The notes beneath the pieces were generated by a model. The model did not search any database, had not been told where the DNA came from, and saw only the letters and a program-made list of their open reading frames with translations. Made by a program: the position numbers and the translations under genes. Positions 11,004 to 24,346 of a stretch of DNA of 64,000 nucleotides are shown here, in pieces; the stretch's first letter is position 1; the number at the start of each line of letters is the position of its first letter. Source of the stretch: Oryza sativa Japonica Group (Eukaryota; Streptophyta; Magnoliopsida; Poales; Poaceae); the NCBI RefSeq assembly GCF_034140825.1, contig NC_089037.1, positions 531,501 to 595,500 of the forward strand, written 5' to 3'.

Positions 11004-12592
11004 ATTTGGCCATGCCCTGTTATGTCCGTTGTGTGTGGCGTGTCAATATTATTTTAGTACGCTAGGCAAGTTGGCGTTGCCAAAAGATTCAAATTCTAGA
11101 AATAAGTTTTTGAAGGGTTTATTTTTAAAATTTAAAAACAAGAAAGTTCAAAAAGAAAAAAAAATCCCCGCACTCACCCCTGCCCTATCACCGGTTTATC
11201 TCTTCTTTTCTTATCTGCTTTGCTCCTCCTCGCACTCGGCACTCGACAGCTCTACCTCTCGATCGAGTGGTTGGTCCGCTGCTCGCATCCATCCATGTTT
11301 TTAGTGTGCTCCAGCCTGCAGCAGTTGAAACTTGAAACCCCAAGGCAGCTCAGGCTCAGCTACCTAGCAATTCATCTTTGGTCACTGACGACTAAAAAGG
11401 ATGCGTGCATAATAATACATGAGTGCTCCATTAATTTATCTCTGAATGAATTGAGTTTTCAGCCAGACAAATGGAGCCATCGATTGGGCAGCGGTAGCAC
11501 GATCGATAGCAAGATAAAAGCTCCTGTCGTGGCACTGTATGAGGCGTACAAAACACACGAGCTCAACAGCCATAGCTAGACCTCGACACAGATTTGACCG
11601 AAAGCCCTTGGAAATGGACTGCACTCTGTGAGTGCGTGCAAAAGGCTCGCCTGCGGGATCCACGTGGCGACCTCCCGTTGGTCCCAGCCCCAACCTGCTC
11701 GGGAGAAACGTCATTATATTGTTTGACTCGGTACAAAATCAACCAAAAAGATAAAAAATTATATTAAACGCCATTAGCTAATTTAGCTTTCGACCTTTTC
11801 CTGGGTGTTGGATAAGATCATCCATGCATGCAGGAGTAGGCCACACCATCCAATTCCGTATACGCATCCTCCTCCACTCTGCCCCTGTCCTGTGTTGCTG
11901 CTGCTATGCTCTGGCATTCTTTAGGGAGCTTGAGATTTTAGAAACAGATTTCTTTTTAGTAATTACAAACTGAGATATGAGTCTTAGAAAAAGATATTTT
12001 TTCAGCTTTTACTTTGTAGTCTATCTTTTAATCTATAACTATATAGAGTCGAATTTAGATGAAAATTTATATAATTTGAAGAGTTAATTACTAGGAGTAA
12101 CTGATGGATGGTGCAGTGTTAACGCGGCGGCGATCCGTTGGTTAATTGGAAATGGGCAGATGAGAAGGAAGGAGGCAGGCAGGCAATGCATGCATGATGG
12201 AGTTGTCGCGTCGGCTTCGCTTTTGCGACGACCACCAATTACTTGTGTCGCCTTGTTGCGGTTTCTGTAGGAAAAACACATCTGTCGATCGATCCTTTGC
12301 CCTTGCCCACCGGGGTCGCCACTACCACTCTCACCCAACTCTCAACGCGTATATATGCTTTGCTTGCCCAATGTCATGTATATATGTACCTAGCTAGTAC
12401 CTGCCATGCATCTCTGTCACTCACTTGACCAGTATACATGCATAATTTCTTTATAAAATGAAAATACCATCACACGTGTTTCTTATGGTAATTGAAGACC
12501 TTCAACTTTTCTAGTATTATAATTTGTTGTCTAAATTTCAATTCATGCATGCAACTCTGCTAAACGAATTATTAAGAGCTAATTAAGGTATG

Positions 12593-12628
<36 letters not shown>

Positions 12629-13613
12629 CTAGGTTGTCGTAGCAGACACAACATACAATCTCTTATCATGGGGCTAGATATAAAGCGAGGGACAAAGCTC
12701 GATTTGAGGTTCGATTTCCTGGATCCTGATGCATACACATAAAACTGTGAGTAACCAAAGGCTGGGGGGAAAGTACGTCGTAGATATCATAGGGTTGTTT
12801 GCTCTTTAGCTCTCATCCTTTTTCCTTCAACTTAGATATCATTTGGCTAGCTATATTCGCACTAGCTAAGATAGCCCCAACACGTACATACACTAATTAA
12901 CATGGATATTAATTCTTGAAACATTAACAAACTGTTTACCTGCACGTTATGTACTCGCTTTCTAGAGAGGCCCCAGCAGAGAGAGCAAAACAGTCGATCT
13001 GGAGAGCTGTGGATGAGGTCACTGTACCGGCGAATTAAGAGCGTGCCTGCCAGCTTGTTTGGTAAAGACAGGAGGAAACCATATGTACGTATCAACGCCA
13101 GAGAGGTGGGGATGGAAGACCAGAAATTATAACAGTAACAAATAATCATCTGTTCCTACTGTTATCAGGTCAAAGGGTTGCCCATATCAAGCACATGTTT
13201 CAGTGTTCCTATCCTTATTCTTGCCAAACAAAACAAAAATGATAAGATCAGATCAGCTGACCAAAACAAACAAGTAGATGCTAGTAGTATTTAACTACAA
13301 GAATGAAAAGGTGAACACCACTACTTACGTAGCTTGTTGCTAATTAGGCGTCAAGTTGTTGTATTTAATTTACCTGCATGGATGTTTTCTTTTAGAACAC
13401 TGTTGCTCGCTATCAGTAGTATGATAATAATAAGATAAATGAGGTGGCTAGCAAGGCTATGGTACCAACAGGCAACGAGCAGCAGAGGCGAATGGGACGT
13501 GTGTTTCATCATCAAGCACAAGCTAGCTAGCACTACACTGTTACTGTCCATTCTCCATTCAGGCAGCTAGCGCTGTTGCAAGATAGGTCGCCCGGCCCCA
13601 GACATCCTTTCTT
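11004..13613. other. Intergenic DNA and LOG-like gene upstream region
   Basis: No supported gene. Scattered short frames (for example 11220-11579) lack motifs. A short (TA)n tract lies at about 12595-12624. The last kilobase is the presumed upstream regulatory region of the LOG-like gene. Confidence 0.5.
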
Positions 13614-13621
13614 TATATAAA
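13614..13621 (+). promoter_or_regulatory. TATA box of the LOG-like gene
   Basis: TATATAAA lies 109 bp before the ATG at 13730. This would place transcription start near 13645 and give a leader of roughly 85 nt. Confidence 0.7.
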
Positions 13622-13729
13622 CCAGCCAGCCATGGCGCACCCAAACACAAACACAAAGAGAGCAAAACTTAAGCTAGCTCTGGGTGCTGCATTGTCTGCA
13701 GTTTACAAAGGTAGATCAATTAGAGGAGA

Positions 13730-16700
13730 ATGAGGCAGCAGCAGCAGCAGCAGCAGGAGAGCAGGTTCAAGAGGACCTGCGTGTTCTGCGGCAGTAGCCA
13801 GGGCAACAAGACCACCTACCGCGATGCCGCCGTCGACCTCGCCAAAGAGCTGGTACACAACTACACTCTCTCATAGCATGCATCTATGTTTAACAGCATA
13901 TCATGAATCTCTCTCTTTAGTTTTGTTTAGATTGCGGTTCCTTTCCATAATTACACCTCAAAGCAGGAAGCAAAGGTTTATAATTAATTAATATAGGCGT
14001 GGATCTTTAATAAATTGTGATCATATATATGCGCTGGCAAAACAGGCTATCTTTCACCTGCATATATATAATCACAATATATATTGTGTTATCAAAATCA
14101 AAATTAAAGATCCACGCCTGTGTAGAGGCCGAATTTTATCTATTCATTGTCTAAAAAGATACTCTCCGTTTCAGGTTATAAGATGTTTTGACTTTGATCA
14201 AAGTCAAATTGTTTCAAGTTTGACTAAAGTTATAGACAAATATAGTAATATTTATAATACTAAATTAGTTTCATCAAATCAATAATTGAATATATTTTTA
14301 TAACAAATTTATCTTGGATTGAAAATGTTACTACTTTTTTTATACAAACTTGATCAAACTTAATGCAATTTTACTTTGACCAAAGTCAAAACGTCTTATA
14401 ACCTTAAACGGAGGGAGTATATTGTACTAGTTAACTACAAACTATCGGTTACCACTTACTAACGGATACTGTAACGGGAACAGCTCAACATATCAACAAA
14501 GTTTTAAGAGTTGGTAAAACTTATTCGGTTTCATCCGTTTTTATTCGGTTACTGCCAGGTAGTGGTAACCCCATCCATATTGGATAAGGAAACCTGCTTC
14601 CAATAGATCGACACGATACCCTCGTCCCCTTTTCTATTCAATTGGACTACATGGCTGCTTTACATCCATCATCACTTTTTTTTTTGAAAACTACTCTATC
14701 TGTCCCATAATATAAGAAATTTTAAAGGGATTTGACATATTCACAATGGATCTAGATAGGCTCTATGTCTAGATTTACCGTACTAGAATATGTCACACCC
14801 TTTCAAAATCTCTTATATTATAGGACGGGGGAGAAGTATGCACTACTAATCAAGAGACTATATTGTGGCAACGTGTTCGAACAATATCCAGTTCGGTGGT
14901 ACAGTAAGAAACACTACAATGGTACTGGTTGTATTCGACAGTGAAATTCAGACGTTTATAGTATTTCGCGTGCCTCCCTTTGTTTTTTTTCCTTCATCGA
15001 AAGAAAAAGGAAACAGAGGGACAGGTCTACGTTCTGTTCTGCAAAGGAGTACTAGTACGTATCAAGACAAGTACAGCAGCATGTACAGAGATTTTGTCAT
15101 GTCAGAAAATGGCAACGCCCATGCGTTCCTCTGCATCTCCTGTCTGCATGTGTATCCCCAAGTTTTATGGGAACAGGAGAACGCTGCCCCATTGTTGCCT
15201 CTGCAACGAATTTGCTGCTGCACTGCACGATGATGATGAGGAGTTGTTGTTTCCGTGCAGGTCGCGAGGGGCATTGACCTTGTGTACGGCGGCGGCAGCA
15301 TTGGCCTCATGGGCCTCGTCTCCCAGGCCGTCTACGACGGTGGCAGACATGTCATTGGGTACACACTCTCTTCTTCTTCTTCCTCTTTCCATCTTTAATT
15401 TCCCTGGCCTCTGAATTTCAATCCACCACGACAGTCAAGCTTCAGGTTCTATGTTAAAGGCCACTGATGTTATTGCGTCATGCCATAGCTTCTATGTTAA
15501 AATACTCTACGCATGATATTTTGTCAGTTTAGCTTAGGATTGATGCACAGTTAATTAATTAAGTCTGATTGAAGAGTATTTTTATTATATTACTCCCTAG
15601 TACGTCCATTAATATTGATGCAAGTATATGCCAGTACAAGGAAGTGCTCACTCTGTTGTTTCATGCTCTTGTCTTCCATGCGCGTGCAGGGTCATCCCCA
15701 AGACTCTCATGACCCCCGAGGTATGAATTGCACATCTCCCCTACTGCTATTCTACTTCACAAGTGAAATTATTACTGTAAATTACTATCATATACTAGTT
15801 TTAGCACCAATCACCACCAGTATATGCTCCTTTTAAGTTTCAATCATGGCAATGCACTGACACTTGATAGTTTTCAATTGTGTTACTACTAGGCCCCAGG
15901 GCTAGTTGACACTCTATCAGATATATAGCAGTAATCCTTGAGCACTTGAATCGATCGAGTGTCTCCTGGGAAACAGAACAGGCACTGCTTAGAAACTGAA
16001 AACAACAGTTTAATCTAATCACCTGGATGGGATGGAGTATAGTCGTACTTTTGTAGTCGATTGCGCGCCTGCGGCACAAATCCAAACCCGGGCGTGAGTA
16101 TAAACTAGAGGAGCACTGCAGCTTTGCAGATGATTCCTCAAAGACATGCTTCCCTTGGAAGTCGAGGCAACGTTTGCCTGTCTCTATAGCCTTCTCCTCA
16201 AAAGAATGTTCTTGTTTGCTACTCCTACTACAACTCCATCCATGAAGTTTTAGAAGCAGGAATGCAGGCATGAGGCATCCTAGATGACCTTGATTGATGA
16301 AGCAGAGGGCATTGATCTCTGCAGCTACCTGCATCAGCCCATCATGTATTACTTGATGGCTCATGCAACAGCTCAATCCTGCTTGCACATGGTTGTTGCA
16401 TTGCAGTAATTTCTCATTGCACTTGCTCACAGCCATATGTACTGTGAATCTGTAATAGAGTACAGTACTGTTTTTCCTTCTTGCCACGTGCATGATAGGA
16501 GTAATGTCAACGGTAATTAATTGGCATCAATGTGTACTTCCCTGGCTCAGCAGTGTGGTACGACTAGGAGTTTTTGCCTCAGAATGGTTTAGAGACAATG
16601 CATGATGCATCATATATAGTCATAGCATTGTAATATACTTTTAGCCACCTGCAAAAATAGTTTTAGTAGTAGTGAATTAACCAGTAATCTTTAAGTAATA

Positions 16701-18299
16701 CTGAAGGGGATATATGGATGTATGTTGTTGTTATCTGCAGATAATCGGAGAGACAGTAGGGGAGGTGAGGCCAGTGTCCGACATGCACCAGAGGAAGGCT
16801 GAGATGGCGAGGCAGTCTGATGCATTCATAGCCCTGCCCGGTGAGCGCTGCATAGCCCTGCATTTCATAACTGTGCATTGCATTCCATTTCTCAATTTTG
16901 TCAGGTCAAGGCGCCAGCAAGATCTCCACGGCTAGTACTGCCTCTTAAGAGCAAGGTTAATAGTAGTTGTAGGCAGCCGGCGTTAATTCCATCCAACTCA
17001 GCTAGTAACTCTTTTTGCACCTTGTGAATACAATAAGTGACCTGCAACGCTGGGCCCATCAACTTCACATCATAATAAAATAACTTAAGCTTCCTCTCAC
17101 ACATGCAGCTCACAACCTTTGCGCTCACCACTTTTCACCATTTTTCTCTCGAAGCTGGTGCTAGAGCCAGCGATAAAATTGTCGCCCACTCTCACTCTCT
17201 CTCCTCTTCTCACTCATCCAGCTCAACACTGTAGCTGACGTGTTTCTCCTATCGCCAGTCCAGCTTGTACTGTTGTACTCGCTCTAATAAATCCTCTAGT
17301 AATAGTACTGCGTGTGTCAGACAAGTAATAACACGCCAAGTGGCAACGTGGCACCCTTGTTTACTTACGGTATTAGTATTACTGATCTTCTGTCGTTTAG
17401 AGTACCACAAACTAACTAGAATGTATCGAAACAATTCAGGAGGATACGGAACACTGGAAGAGCTGCTTGAAGTCATCACATGGGCGCAATTAGGCATCCA
17501 TCATAAACCGGTATAATTCAGTGCATTAATCGCTATATTATGGAGTATATAAGCACTCGCTTCTCTCTGAAACGAACTCTTTACGATATTATCCATTTCA
17601 TCTTAATTCAGTGCTAATGATTTCTGACAGAGAGCTTTATTCTTTTCCTGATGAACCATGCATCTTTCAGGTTGGGCTGCTGAACGTTGATGGGTACTAC
17701 AACTCCCTGCTCACATTCATCGACCAAGCCGTGGAAGAAGGCTTCATCAGCCCCAGTGCTCGCCGCATCATCGTGTCGGCTCCAACGGCACAAGAACTCA
17801 TGGACAAGCTTGAGGTAGTCTAAATTAACAGCTCATGCAAAGTTTCTTTTTTTTTTTAACTACTCCCTCCATCGCAAAATATAATGTTTATAAGTTAATG
17901 GTCTTCAACGTAAAACTTTAACTGTTGCTTTCATCCATGATATATTATCGACAACAACAAAATTAACATAATATGAAAAATACTTTTTTTTCAAGAATAC
18001 GCATAAGGATTACATATCTTTGTATTAAGATTGAAAAAGGAAAACGCTTTTAAATGCAAATTTAGTGATATAACTATGCGTGGCACTGAACATATACAGT
18101 GTTTTGGTTTTATTACTGGTCACAAATTTACAAAGGTTGAATTTTCTTAAAACAAGGATCTCCATCTCAATTATGACTTGCTTTTAATTGCTCTGTGCAC
18201 AACTGACTGTATCTCAATCTATTTATGCAGGAATACGTCCCTTACCATGATAGGGTTGCGTCTGGGCTGAACTGGGAGACTGGTCATCTAGGGTTCTAA
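13730..18299 (+). CDS. LOGL10: Cytokinin riboside 5'-monophosphate phosphoribohydrolase, LOG family
   Basis: Seven exons: 13730-13852, 15261-15358, 15690-15720, 16741-16840, 17440-17510, 17671-17814, 18231-18299 (636 nt, 211 aa). LOG enzymes release active cytokinin bases from cytokinin nucleotides in one step, in cytosol and nucleus. Visible motifs: [12 protein letters not shown] near the N-terminus, the Rossmann nucleotide loop [10 protein letters not shown] (residues 50-59), the catalytic Arg-Lys pair in MHQRKAEMA (R102, K103), and the family signature PGGYGTLEE (117-125), split by intron 4. The C-terminus GHLGF is typical. Length fits the family (about 200-240 aa). An eight-Gln run follows the start (CAG repeat, likely length-polymorphic). 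Intron 1 (1.4 kb) carries two Stowaway MITEs. The LOGL10 symbol rests on recalled synteny with HOX9. The family call itself is near certain. Confidence 0.95.
14162..14417. mobile_element. Stowaway MITE in LOG-like intron 1
   Basis: The left end CTCTCCGTTTCAGGTTATAAG and the inverted right end (CTTATAACC ... CGGAGGGAG) are flanked by TA. Internal arms include CTTTGATCAAAGTCAA and TTGACCAAAGTCAAA, giving a long hairpin. Confidence 0.85.
14694..14836. mobile_element. Stowaway-like MITE, 143 bp, in LOG-like intron 1
   Basis: CTCTATCTGTCCCATAATAT and the inverted right end ATATTATAGGACGGGGGAGA are flanked by TA. It lies about 280 bp from the previous Stowaway copy in the same intron. Confidence 0.8.
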
Positions 18300-21000
18300 G
18301 CTGTTGCAGCGAGCTTAATTAAGCTTAAATGAATTGAAGAAAGGCGAACCATCGAGCAGCCATCAACATTAAGCATTGCTTGTTAATTGTGCTCGATCTA
18401 TGTAGTAGTAGTAGCAGCTTGTTAACCAGTCTAGATTGTCTTTTTTTTTTCTCCTACGAAGCATGGAGTTTGTCATCTCAGTTTGGGTAAGAAAAACTAG
18501 TAGCACCTAATCAGCCATATATCGATGTTCAAGATCCAGTAACTGAGAATTAATTGACACTAAACCAAGTGTCAAAGATTGACCTGATCTGGTTACTGCA
18601 TCATAAGTTTTAAGATTGTTGCAAGTTGTTGATTGAAACACTCTTTGTTTTGGAGATGTAAGCCGTTTCTATTTCCATTTCCATTATTTGATCGGTGTTA
18701 TTATACACACTGATACATATTGAGCGAAAGCAAAAGAGGCCCATAACATTATTTAGAAAGTGTTATGGGCTTGACATTAAAATGGATCGGTCCGACTTTT
18801 CCGCCATTATTTCAATTCGGCCCATTAGTCGCAAACGGGAAAATGGGCCATTAACAGATTCGTGTTGCCACGATGATATACCGACATTGCTGCGCCTCAA
18901 TTGGAACAGAAAAATTATGGTAAAATAGAAATTTATTTAAGCATTTTTTTCCCGACCGTTTACATCCCTGGAATCCGCTGTAATTCCTGCAAAGCACCGT
19001 GTAGACAAAGGCAAAGGCAAATTTGTTCGTCCGGCTTCAACATAAATTTATCTTACTTTCTACACTCAAAAGTTTGGTATTCCACTTCCCTTGCTTTTCA
19101 GATGTGCACTTTGGTTTCTCAAAGGGTTTTTTTTTTTTGAATAAAATGGTCATCGCAATACTTGGATATAGGAAGGAAAGGGTTATGGATGCATAATGCA
19201 ATTGATCCTTAATTAGTCCTAATCTGTCATCGCATACACGATGGATTGTTTTCCAGCTGCTTGCACCAACTTGCATTGCCACTTGCCCTTTCACTTGAAC
19301 AACTTACTGCTTCATGTTATATGACTTCCTACTTTACATTTTTTTTGGGTAAGACCTGACTTCGTGACATTACTATTGCACTATGTTCTCAATGAACCTA
19401 ATTCATGTATTTTTCTGTTTCAGATGATGAGAAAGTTCCTGTCATAAAAAAAGATGGTGAGCAAGTTGATAAAGTCACTGTCCTGGGATTTATCCTTGGG
19501 TTAATCAAACGTCGTTTGTGGCAGATTTATGTTTTCCAGTCTCAAAGATCTTTTCTCCGTCAACCTCTTACATCAATCTCGCTTACTTTGTTTCAGTTGA
19601 TTGTGTTTGCGAGACTTGGGGTTGTCGTCTCGTAGTTACATACCCGAAGCCTGATTGCAAAATGTGCCAACCCTAATTCTAATGTTGTTGTACATCCCAG
19701 ATCAGAAAAATTCCAGTGTGGGCAGCAAAAGGACGGCAAATTCGCATACGTACAGCAAATGCTAATTTAATAGTATGATAATACTAATTTGTTGGTACTG
19801 ATCTCAAATCAGATAAACAAGACAGGTTATGATATACTGAAATTGCTGCGTCCCAATTCGAACAGAGCTTGTTCAGGAGGCCTGCACCGGGGTGGGAAAA
19901 AGAAAATCTTGATCAGTTTTTAACTGGGCTTTCTTCTAATGTTTTTAATGATTCATTATATTTTTCTCTGTCATTTGAGACTTTCTTTTGTTAGAAAGTT
20001 AAGGAGTTGAACTGAGCCAAGGTGAAAACAACTTTAGTTCAAAATTTAATAATTCTCATTTTAAAAAGAAAAACTAGATCAATCAGAGAATTTTTAACCG
20101 AGCCATCTAGTTGGCTAAACAATCTTTTTTTCCCCCATCCGCGAGCTCAGCTAACTAGTTCATCTGGCTAAACTAAAATATTAGTATAAGAGCCAAATGA
20201 AAGGATCAAATCATTTCAATTTCAGTCCTATCTTGACAATTTCGGTTTGCATGGACTCTCCTACAGTCAAAGTTGAGGGTAATGCTAAGCTGAACACCTG
20301 CTGTCGATCTGCAAAGCCCAAATTAACTTAATTCAGGGTAAGCTGTGTTCATGTCGCTGCTCACAATCACATGTTAGACTACTGGCCTGTACCATGTAAC
20401 TGTACACTCCGTATATTGCCATGAGATTGTTTGTTCTGCATTGATTGATTACAATGCAAAGCTAGTGAGTCCAAACGAGCCACCGATGATCACAGATTCA
20501 CAGGCAGGCAGCTCTGCCTCTGCTGCTGCTACTGCTACTGACCGTCAGATGATTTCCAGATCCGGCAAGCTATCAGCTTAGCTGGCATGGAAGCACGAAG
20601 CGGTAATAGTAGTACCAAGACTTTAATGGTGCTACCGTAGGAGTCCTATTATTACTCGTACTGCAACTGGGATTAATTTCGGTGTTCTGATTTGCAGATA
20701 ATCATTCAGTCGTTGAATCTGCCCGTCTGCCCCCTGCCCTCTTGCCAACTTGCCATGATATGTGGTTTGAAATTTGAAGCCATTGTTTTTAGAAAATGGT
20801 TTAATTAGAGTCATTATAGATATAGCCTTACGCTTCAACGATTAATTAATTAATCAACCAGTACTAATATAGGAGTATGCAACTACTACTACAAGCAAAT
20901 TAGAACAACAAAAACGAGTTCCTGCCGTCTTAAGGTGCTTGATTTTACTGTCATTGATTTGGTATTTCATCCATCCTACGATAAAGCAACTAGAATAGTA
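18300..21000. other. Intergenic DNA downstream of the LOG-like gene
   Basis: No supported gene. Two related words of about 40 bp (18870-18910 and 19828-19868, sharing ATTGCTGCG and GAACAGA) flank a 0.95 kb segment. That segment holds one exon-like frame after a TTTCAG acceptor at about 19423, beginning DDEKVPVIKKDGEQVDKVTV. It could be a captured gene fragment or a decayed element. I do not recognise it. Confidence 0.4.
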
Positions 21001-21100
21001 CTCCCTCCATCCCAAAATATAAGTATTTTTAGCTATAAATCTGGACAAATGTATATTTAGATTCATAGCTAAAAGTTGTTACATTCTAGAACGGAGGTAG
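21001..21100. mobile_element. Stowaway-like MITE, 100 bp
   Basis: The left end CTCCCTCCATCCCAAAATAT and the right end ACGGAGGTAG are flanked by TA. The inner words TTTTAGCTATAAATCT and ATTCATAGCTAAAA make an inverted pair. Confidence 0.8.
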
Positions 21101-21799
21101 TACTATGTGATATAACCTATTATAGTAATTTTGGACATATTTATAGTATTATAATGAATCTAGACATACCGTTATCGTATATTCGTTGTATCCGTTGTTC
21201 CATGCTTTTATTTTGGGTTTTATGTACTTTGCTTAATTAACCGCGCACGATGTACTATGCTACTAGTTGCAATATGCCACTCGGCCACGCATGCACCTAT
21301 ATATATTTATGTATCTACTACAGGCGTGTGGAGAAATCAAAGGTTATATATGTTTCACATGCAATGGATTATATATTTAATTACTGCGGAATAGTATTAC
21401 TAATAGTAAGCGGAAAGATGATGTTATTTGAATATAGAAGAAGTTGATGACAAAGAAAATGTAGTGTGTAGAAGTGTTTCTTGAAGAAGAAGGGAATGAT
21501 GGAGAAAAGCGACATCGGGATCGATTATCAACATGGATCATGGAAAGGAGGTAACATGCAATTGCAGATGCAGCAGCTGAGGCAGGGGAATGTTTGTAGT
21601 TTTGTCTCCAAAACCAAAGAGAAGCTATAGTAGAGTGTGCAAAGCACAAAGCATGACATGCCCGCACTTTCCGCTCCATCCCTGCTTAAACAATTGACTA
21701 ACAAGCATACCACAAGTTAATTGCATTTCATTAACCCATACTGCACTACTCATGCTAATAAACTAGCACTAGCAGGTAGTATAATTATTTATACTACAT

Positions 21800-22059
21800 C
21801 TCCCTCCGTATTTCTTAAAGTAAATCATTTAGAACAATATTTAAGTTAAACCTTAAAAATATAAATCATGAATAACTATCAAGTTGTTAAGTTTAAAAAT
21901 ATAAACATTATATGAATTGATTTGTCTTGAAAAATACTTTTATAAAAGTATACATATATCGCTTTTCAATAAATATTTTTATAGAAATAAAAAGTCAAAG
22001 TTGTGTTTTAGAGACCGTGTCGCTGTTCAAAACGACTTTCTTCACGAGTACGGAGGGAG
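21800..22059. mobile_element. Stowaway-like MITE, about 260 bp
   Basis: The left end CTCCCTCCGTATTTCTTAAAG and right end GTACGGAGGGAG followed by TA. The left TA is not preserved. The interior is AT-rich. Confidence 0.65.
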
Positions 22060-22722
22060 TACATATATTAAAACAAAATGACGGTGTCGAGGTTCACAGA
22101 CGTCAATGCCACACTATATATTACTGTACTAATTTATCTACATATTGGTAGTAGTATTTGTTTAGGAAAAGAGGAAGAGAAGAGAAGATGCACGCATGTG
22201 CAGCTTGGAAGTTGGTAGTAGAGGCACTGGAAATATTATGCATACGATACGTGGGCGGCCTTCTTTTCTCGCGTGTGCATGCATGCGTACAACGTAAGAT
22301 TACCCTTTTTTTTTCCTTTTCCTAATCTTACGCACGCACGCATGTGCACCACCAACTTAGGAGTATTATACTTTCTTAATTAGCCGCCCTGTTAATTTTT
22401 CTCTCACACTACCAGTATTCTTCTATTACTGGGTTCATATAGCTCCTGTTCAGATGGTTCATAATATTGCTGCCATATACTCTCTCTGTTCTCTTCATTT
22501 CTCTCTCTCTCTTTCTCACACACTACAAGTATTTTCCTCCTATTCTTCATCTTCACCTGGCACACAAATCATTATTCAGCTGCTAGCTAGCAGAAACACA
22601 GTCAGCTTAATTATATCTTCCCAGGCCGGCTGCAGGTTGACATAATAATACAAAAACAAGACTACTACTAGCATGTGAAAAGCAATACTTTACGTCTTTG
22701 CTTGGAGATAAATACTCACATA

Positions 22723-22955
22723 CTCCCTCCTTCCCTAAATGTTTGACGTCGTTGACTTTTTTAAACATGTTTGACCGTTCGTCTTATTCAAAAAATTTAA
22801 GTAATTATTAATTCTTTTCCTATCATTTGATTCATTGTTAAATATGCTTTTATATATACATATAGTTTTACATATTTCACAAAAGTTTTTGAAAAAGACG
22901 AATGGTCAAACATGTCTAGAAAAGTCAATGGCGTCAAACATTTAGAGAAGGAGGG
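22723..22955. mobile_element. Stowaway MITE, about 233 bp
   Basis: The left end CTCCCTCCTTCCCTAAATG preceded by TA, with inverted arms TTTGACGTCGTTGACTTTT and AAAAGTCAATGGCGTCAAA, and a right end AAGGAGGG. Confidence 0.75.
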
Positions 22956-23520
22956 TCTCTGTTTTTCTTTTTTCCCTTTCACCTTTGCAATTTACTACTC
23001 TATACAGGGAGTAGCTAGTTATCGTCAAATGCGGCAACCATTGGGGAGGTAACAATACTAGATGAAAGAAAGAAAGATTGTGGAGGAAGCAAAGCAAAGC
23101 AGAACAGATGAACACTGGAGCAGAGCAATCGAATTCGGACCCATTCAGCAAAGGAAAGGTAATAAAATTCTACTCCTTTTTCTCTGCATCTGCATGCCCT
23201 ACCATGTAATGTCGTCTCTCTCTCTCTCTCCGTCTCCGGCCGGCCTCTTCCAAATCCAGACTCCCAGTGCCATCGCATGCTTCCTTTGCTTCTCATTTAC
23301 TACTCCATCTCTACACTCTCTAGCTACTCCTCACAAGATAGCTAGCGTGATGTGTCTAGTGAGACTACTACCTTAATTAATTTGCATATCAAATTTTGGA
23401 TAAGGGATTATCTACATAATGCCAAAAACACCATTCATTAGCGAAGAAAATAAAGGAAGTACTGAACACTTATTTCTACTCTACTCCGTATCGGCGATAT
23501 TTTGTCTCCGCTGTACCTAG

Positions 23521-23759
23521 AGTGTGGTGTGTTTAGTTCACGCCAAAATTAAAAATTTGATTGAAATTGTAACGATGTGACGAAAATATTGAAAGTTTGT
23601 GTGTGTAAGTAAGTTTTGATGTGATGGAAAAGTTGGAAAAAGTTTTATTGAAATTAGAACGATGTGACAAAAAAATTGAAAGTTTATGTGTATAAGAAAG
23701 TTTTGATGTGATAGAAAAGTTAGAAGTTTGAAGAAAATGTTGGGAACTAAACCAGGCCC
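23521..23759. mobile_element. Tourist-like MITE with internal duplication
   Basis: It belongs to the same family as 3724-3868, in opposite orientation: GTGTGTTTAGTTC at the left and GGGAACTAAACCAGGCCC at the right. The core (GAAATT, AACGATGTGAC, AAGTTTTGATGTGAT) occurs twice in tandem, which explains the length of about 239 bp against about 145 bp for the other copies. Confidence 0.7.
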
Positions 23760-24346
23760 TATTACTGCACCGGTTGGCTTACGTGGAATTCAATTGCAAG
23801 TTTGAGCATGTATATAGCCCCTAGCTGACCAATCCTAGCTAGTCTTTGCGGGAGTGATTGACAAGAACAACGCATAATTAATCAATCGTTAAATAACCAG
23901 TACTAATACTAACCAGGGTTACCAGACTTGGCTAATGCTTGTCTTGTAAGCTGGAATCCCCAGCCTTAAACCTGTATACAGACATCTTATGCTTTCTCAG
24001 TAAAGCTGGGCGGTAGCTTCTTGATCCAAAATACTAACCTGCAGGGCGTCGTTTTAACATATTTTAAAGAGATAAATAAATAGAGAGAAGAGCAACGGGC
24101 TACAGATGTATAGACAGCTGCAGCATGGACTATAAGACGTAATGTGCGTATGACAGGTCAGACCATATATTAATAGTATAGTAAGCAACTATTGTATAAA
24201 TTGGCTATTACATTGGCTATAGATGATTTGGAGCTGGTAGTGGGCTATATTATCAAACTTGCCCTAATTATTGGTATACGACTGGAGACTAAAAATAATA
24301 CACATGAAATCGAGTGGAGTACGATACGCATGCATGTGCGTATATA

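Noticed and set aside
11220-11579. 119-codon plus-strand frame upstream of the LOG-like gene
   Set aside because: No motif, no start context, low-complexity neighbourhood.
13632-13733. A 33-codon upstream frame whose TGA overlaps the LOG-like ATG (ATGA)
   Set aside because: Its ATG lies only about 11 bp after the TATA box, upstream of the expected transcription start, so it is probably not in the mRNA.
15840-16493. 217-codon open frame antisense in LOG-like intron 3
   Set aside because: No recognisable motif, no promoter or splice context; chance open frame within an intron.
17863-17900. Stowaway element in LOG-like intron 6
   Set aside because: Only a left-end-like CTCCCTCCATCG is visible; no matching right end found, so not listed as an element.
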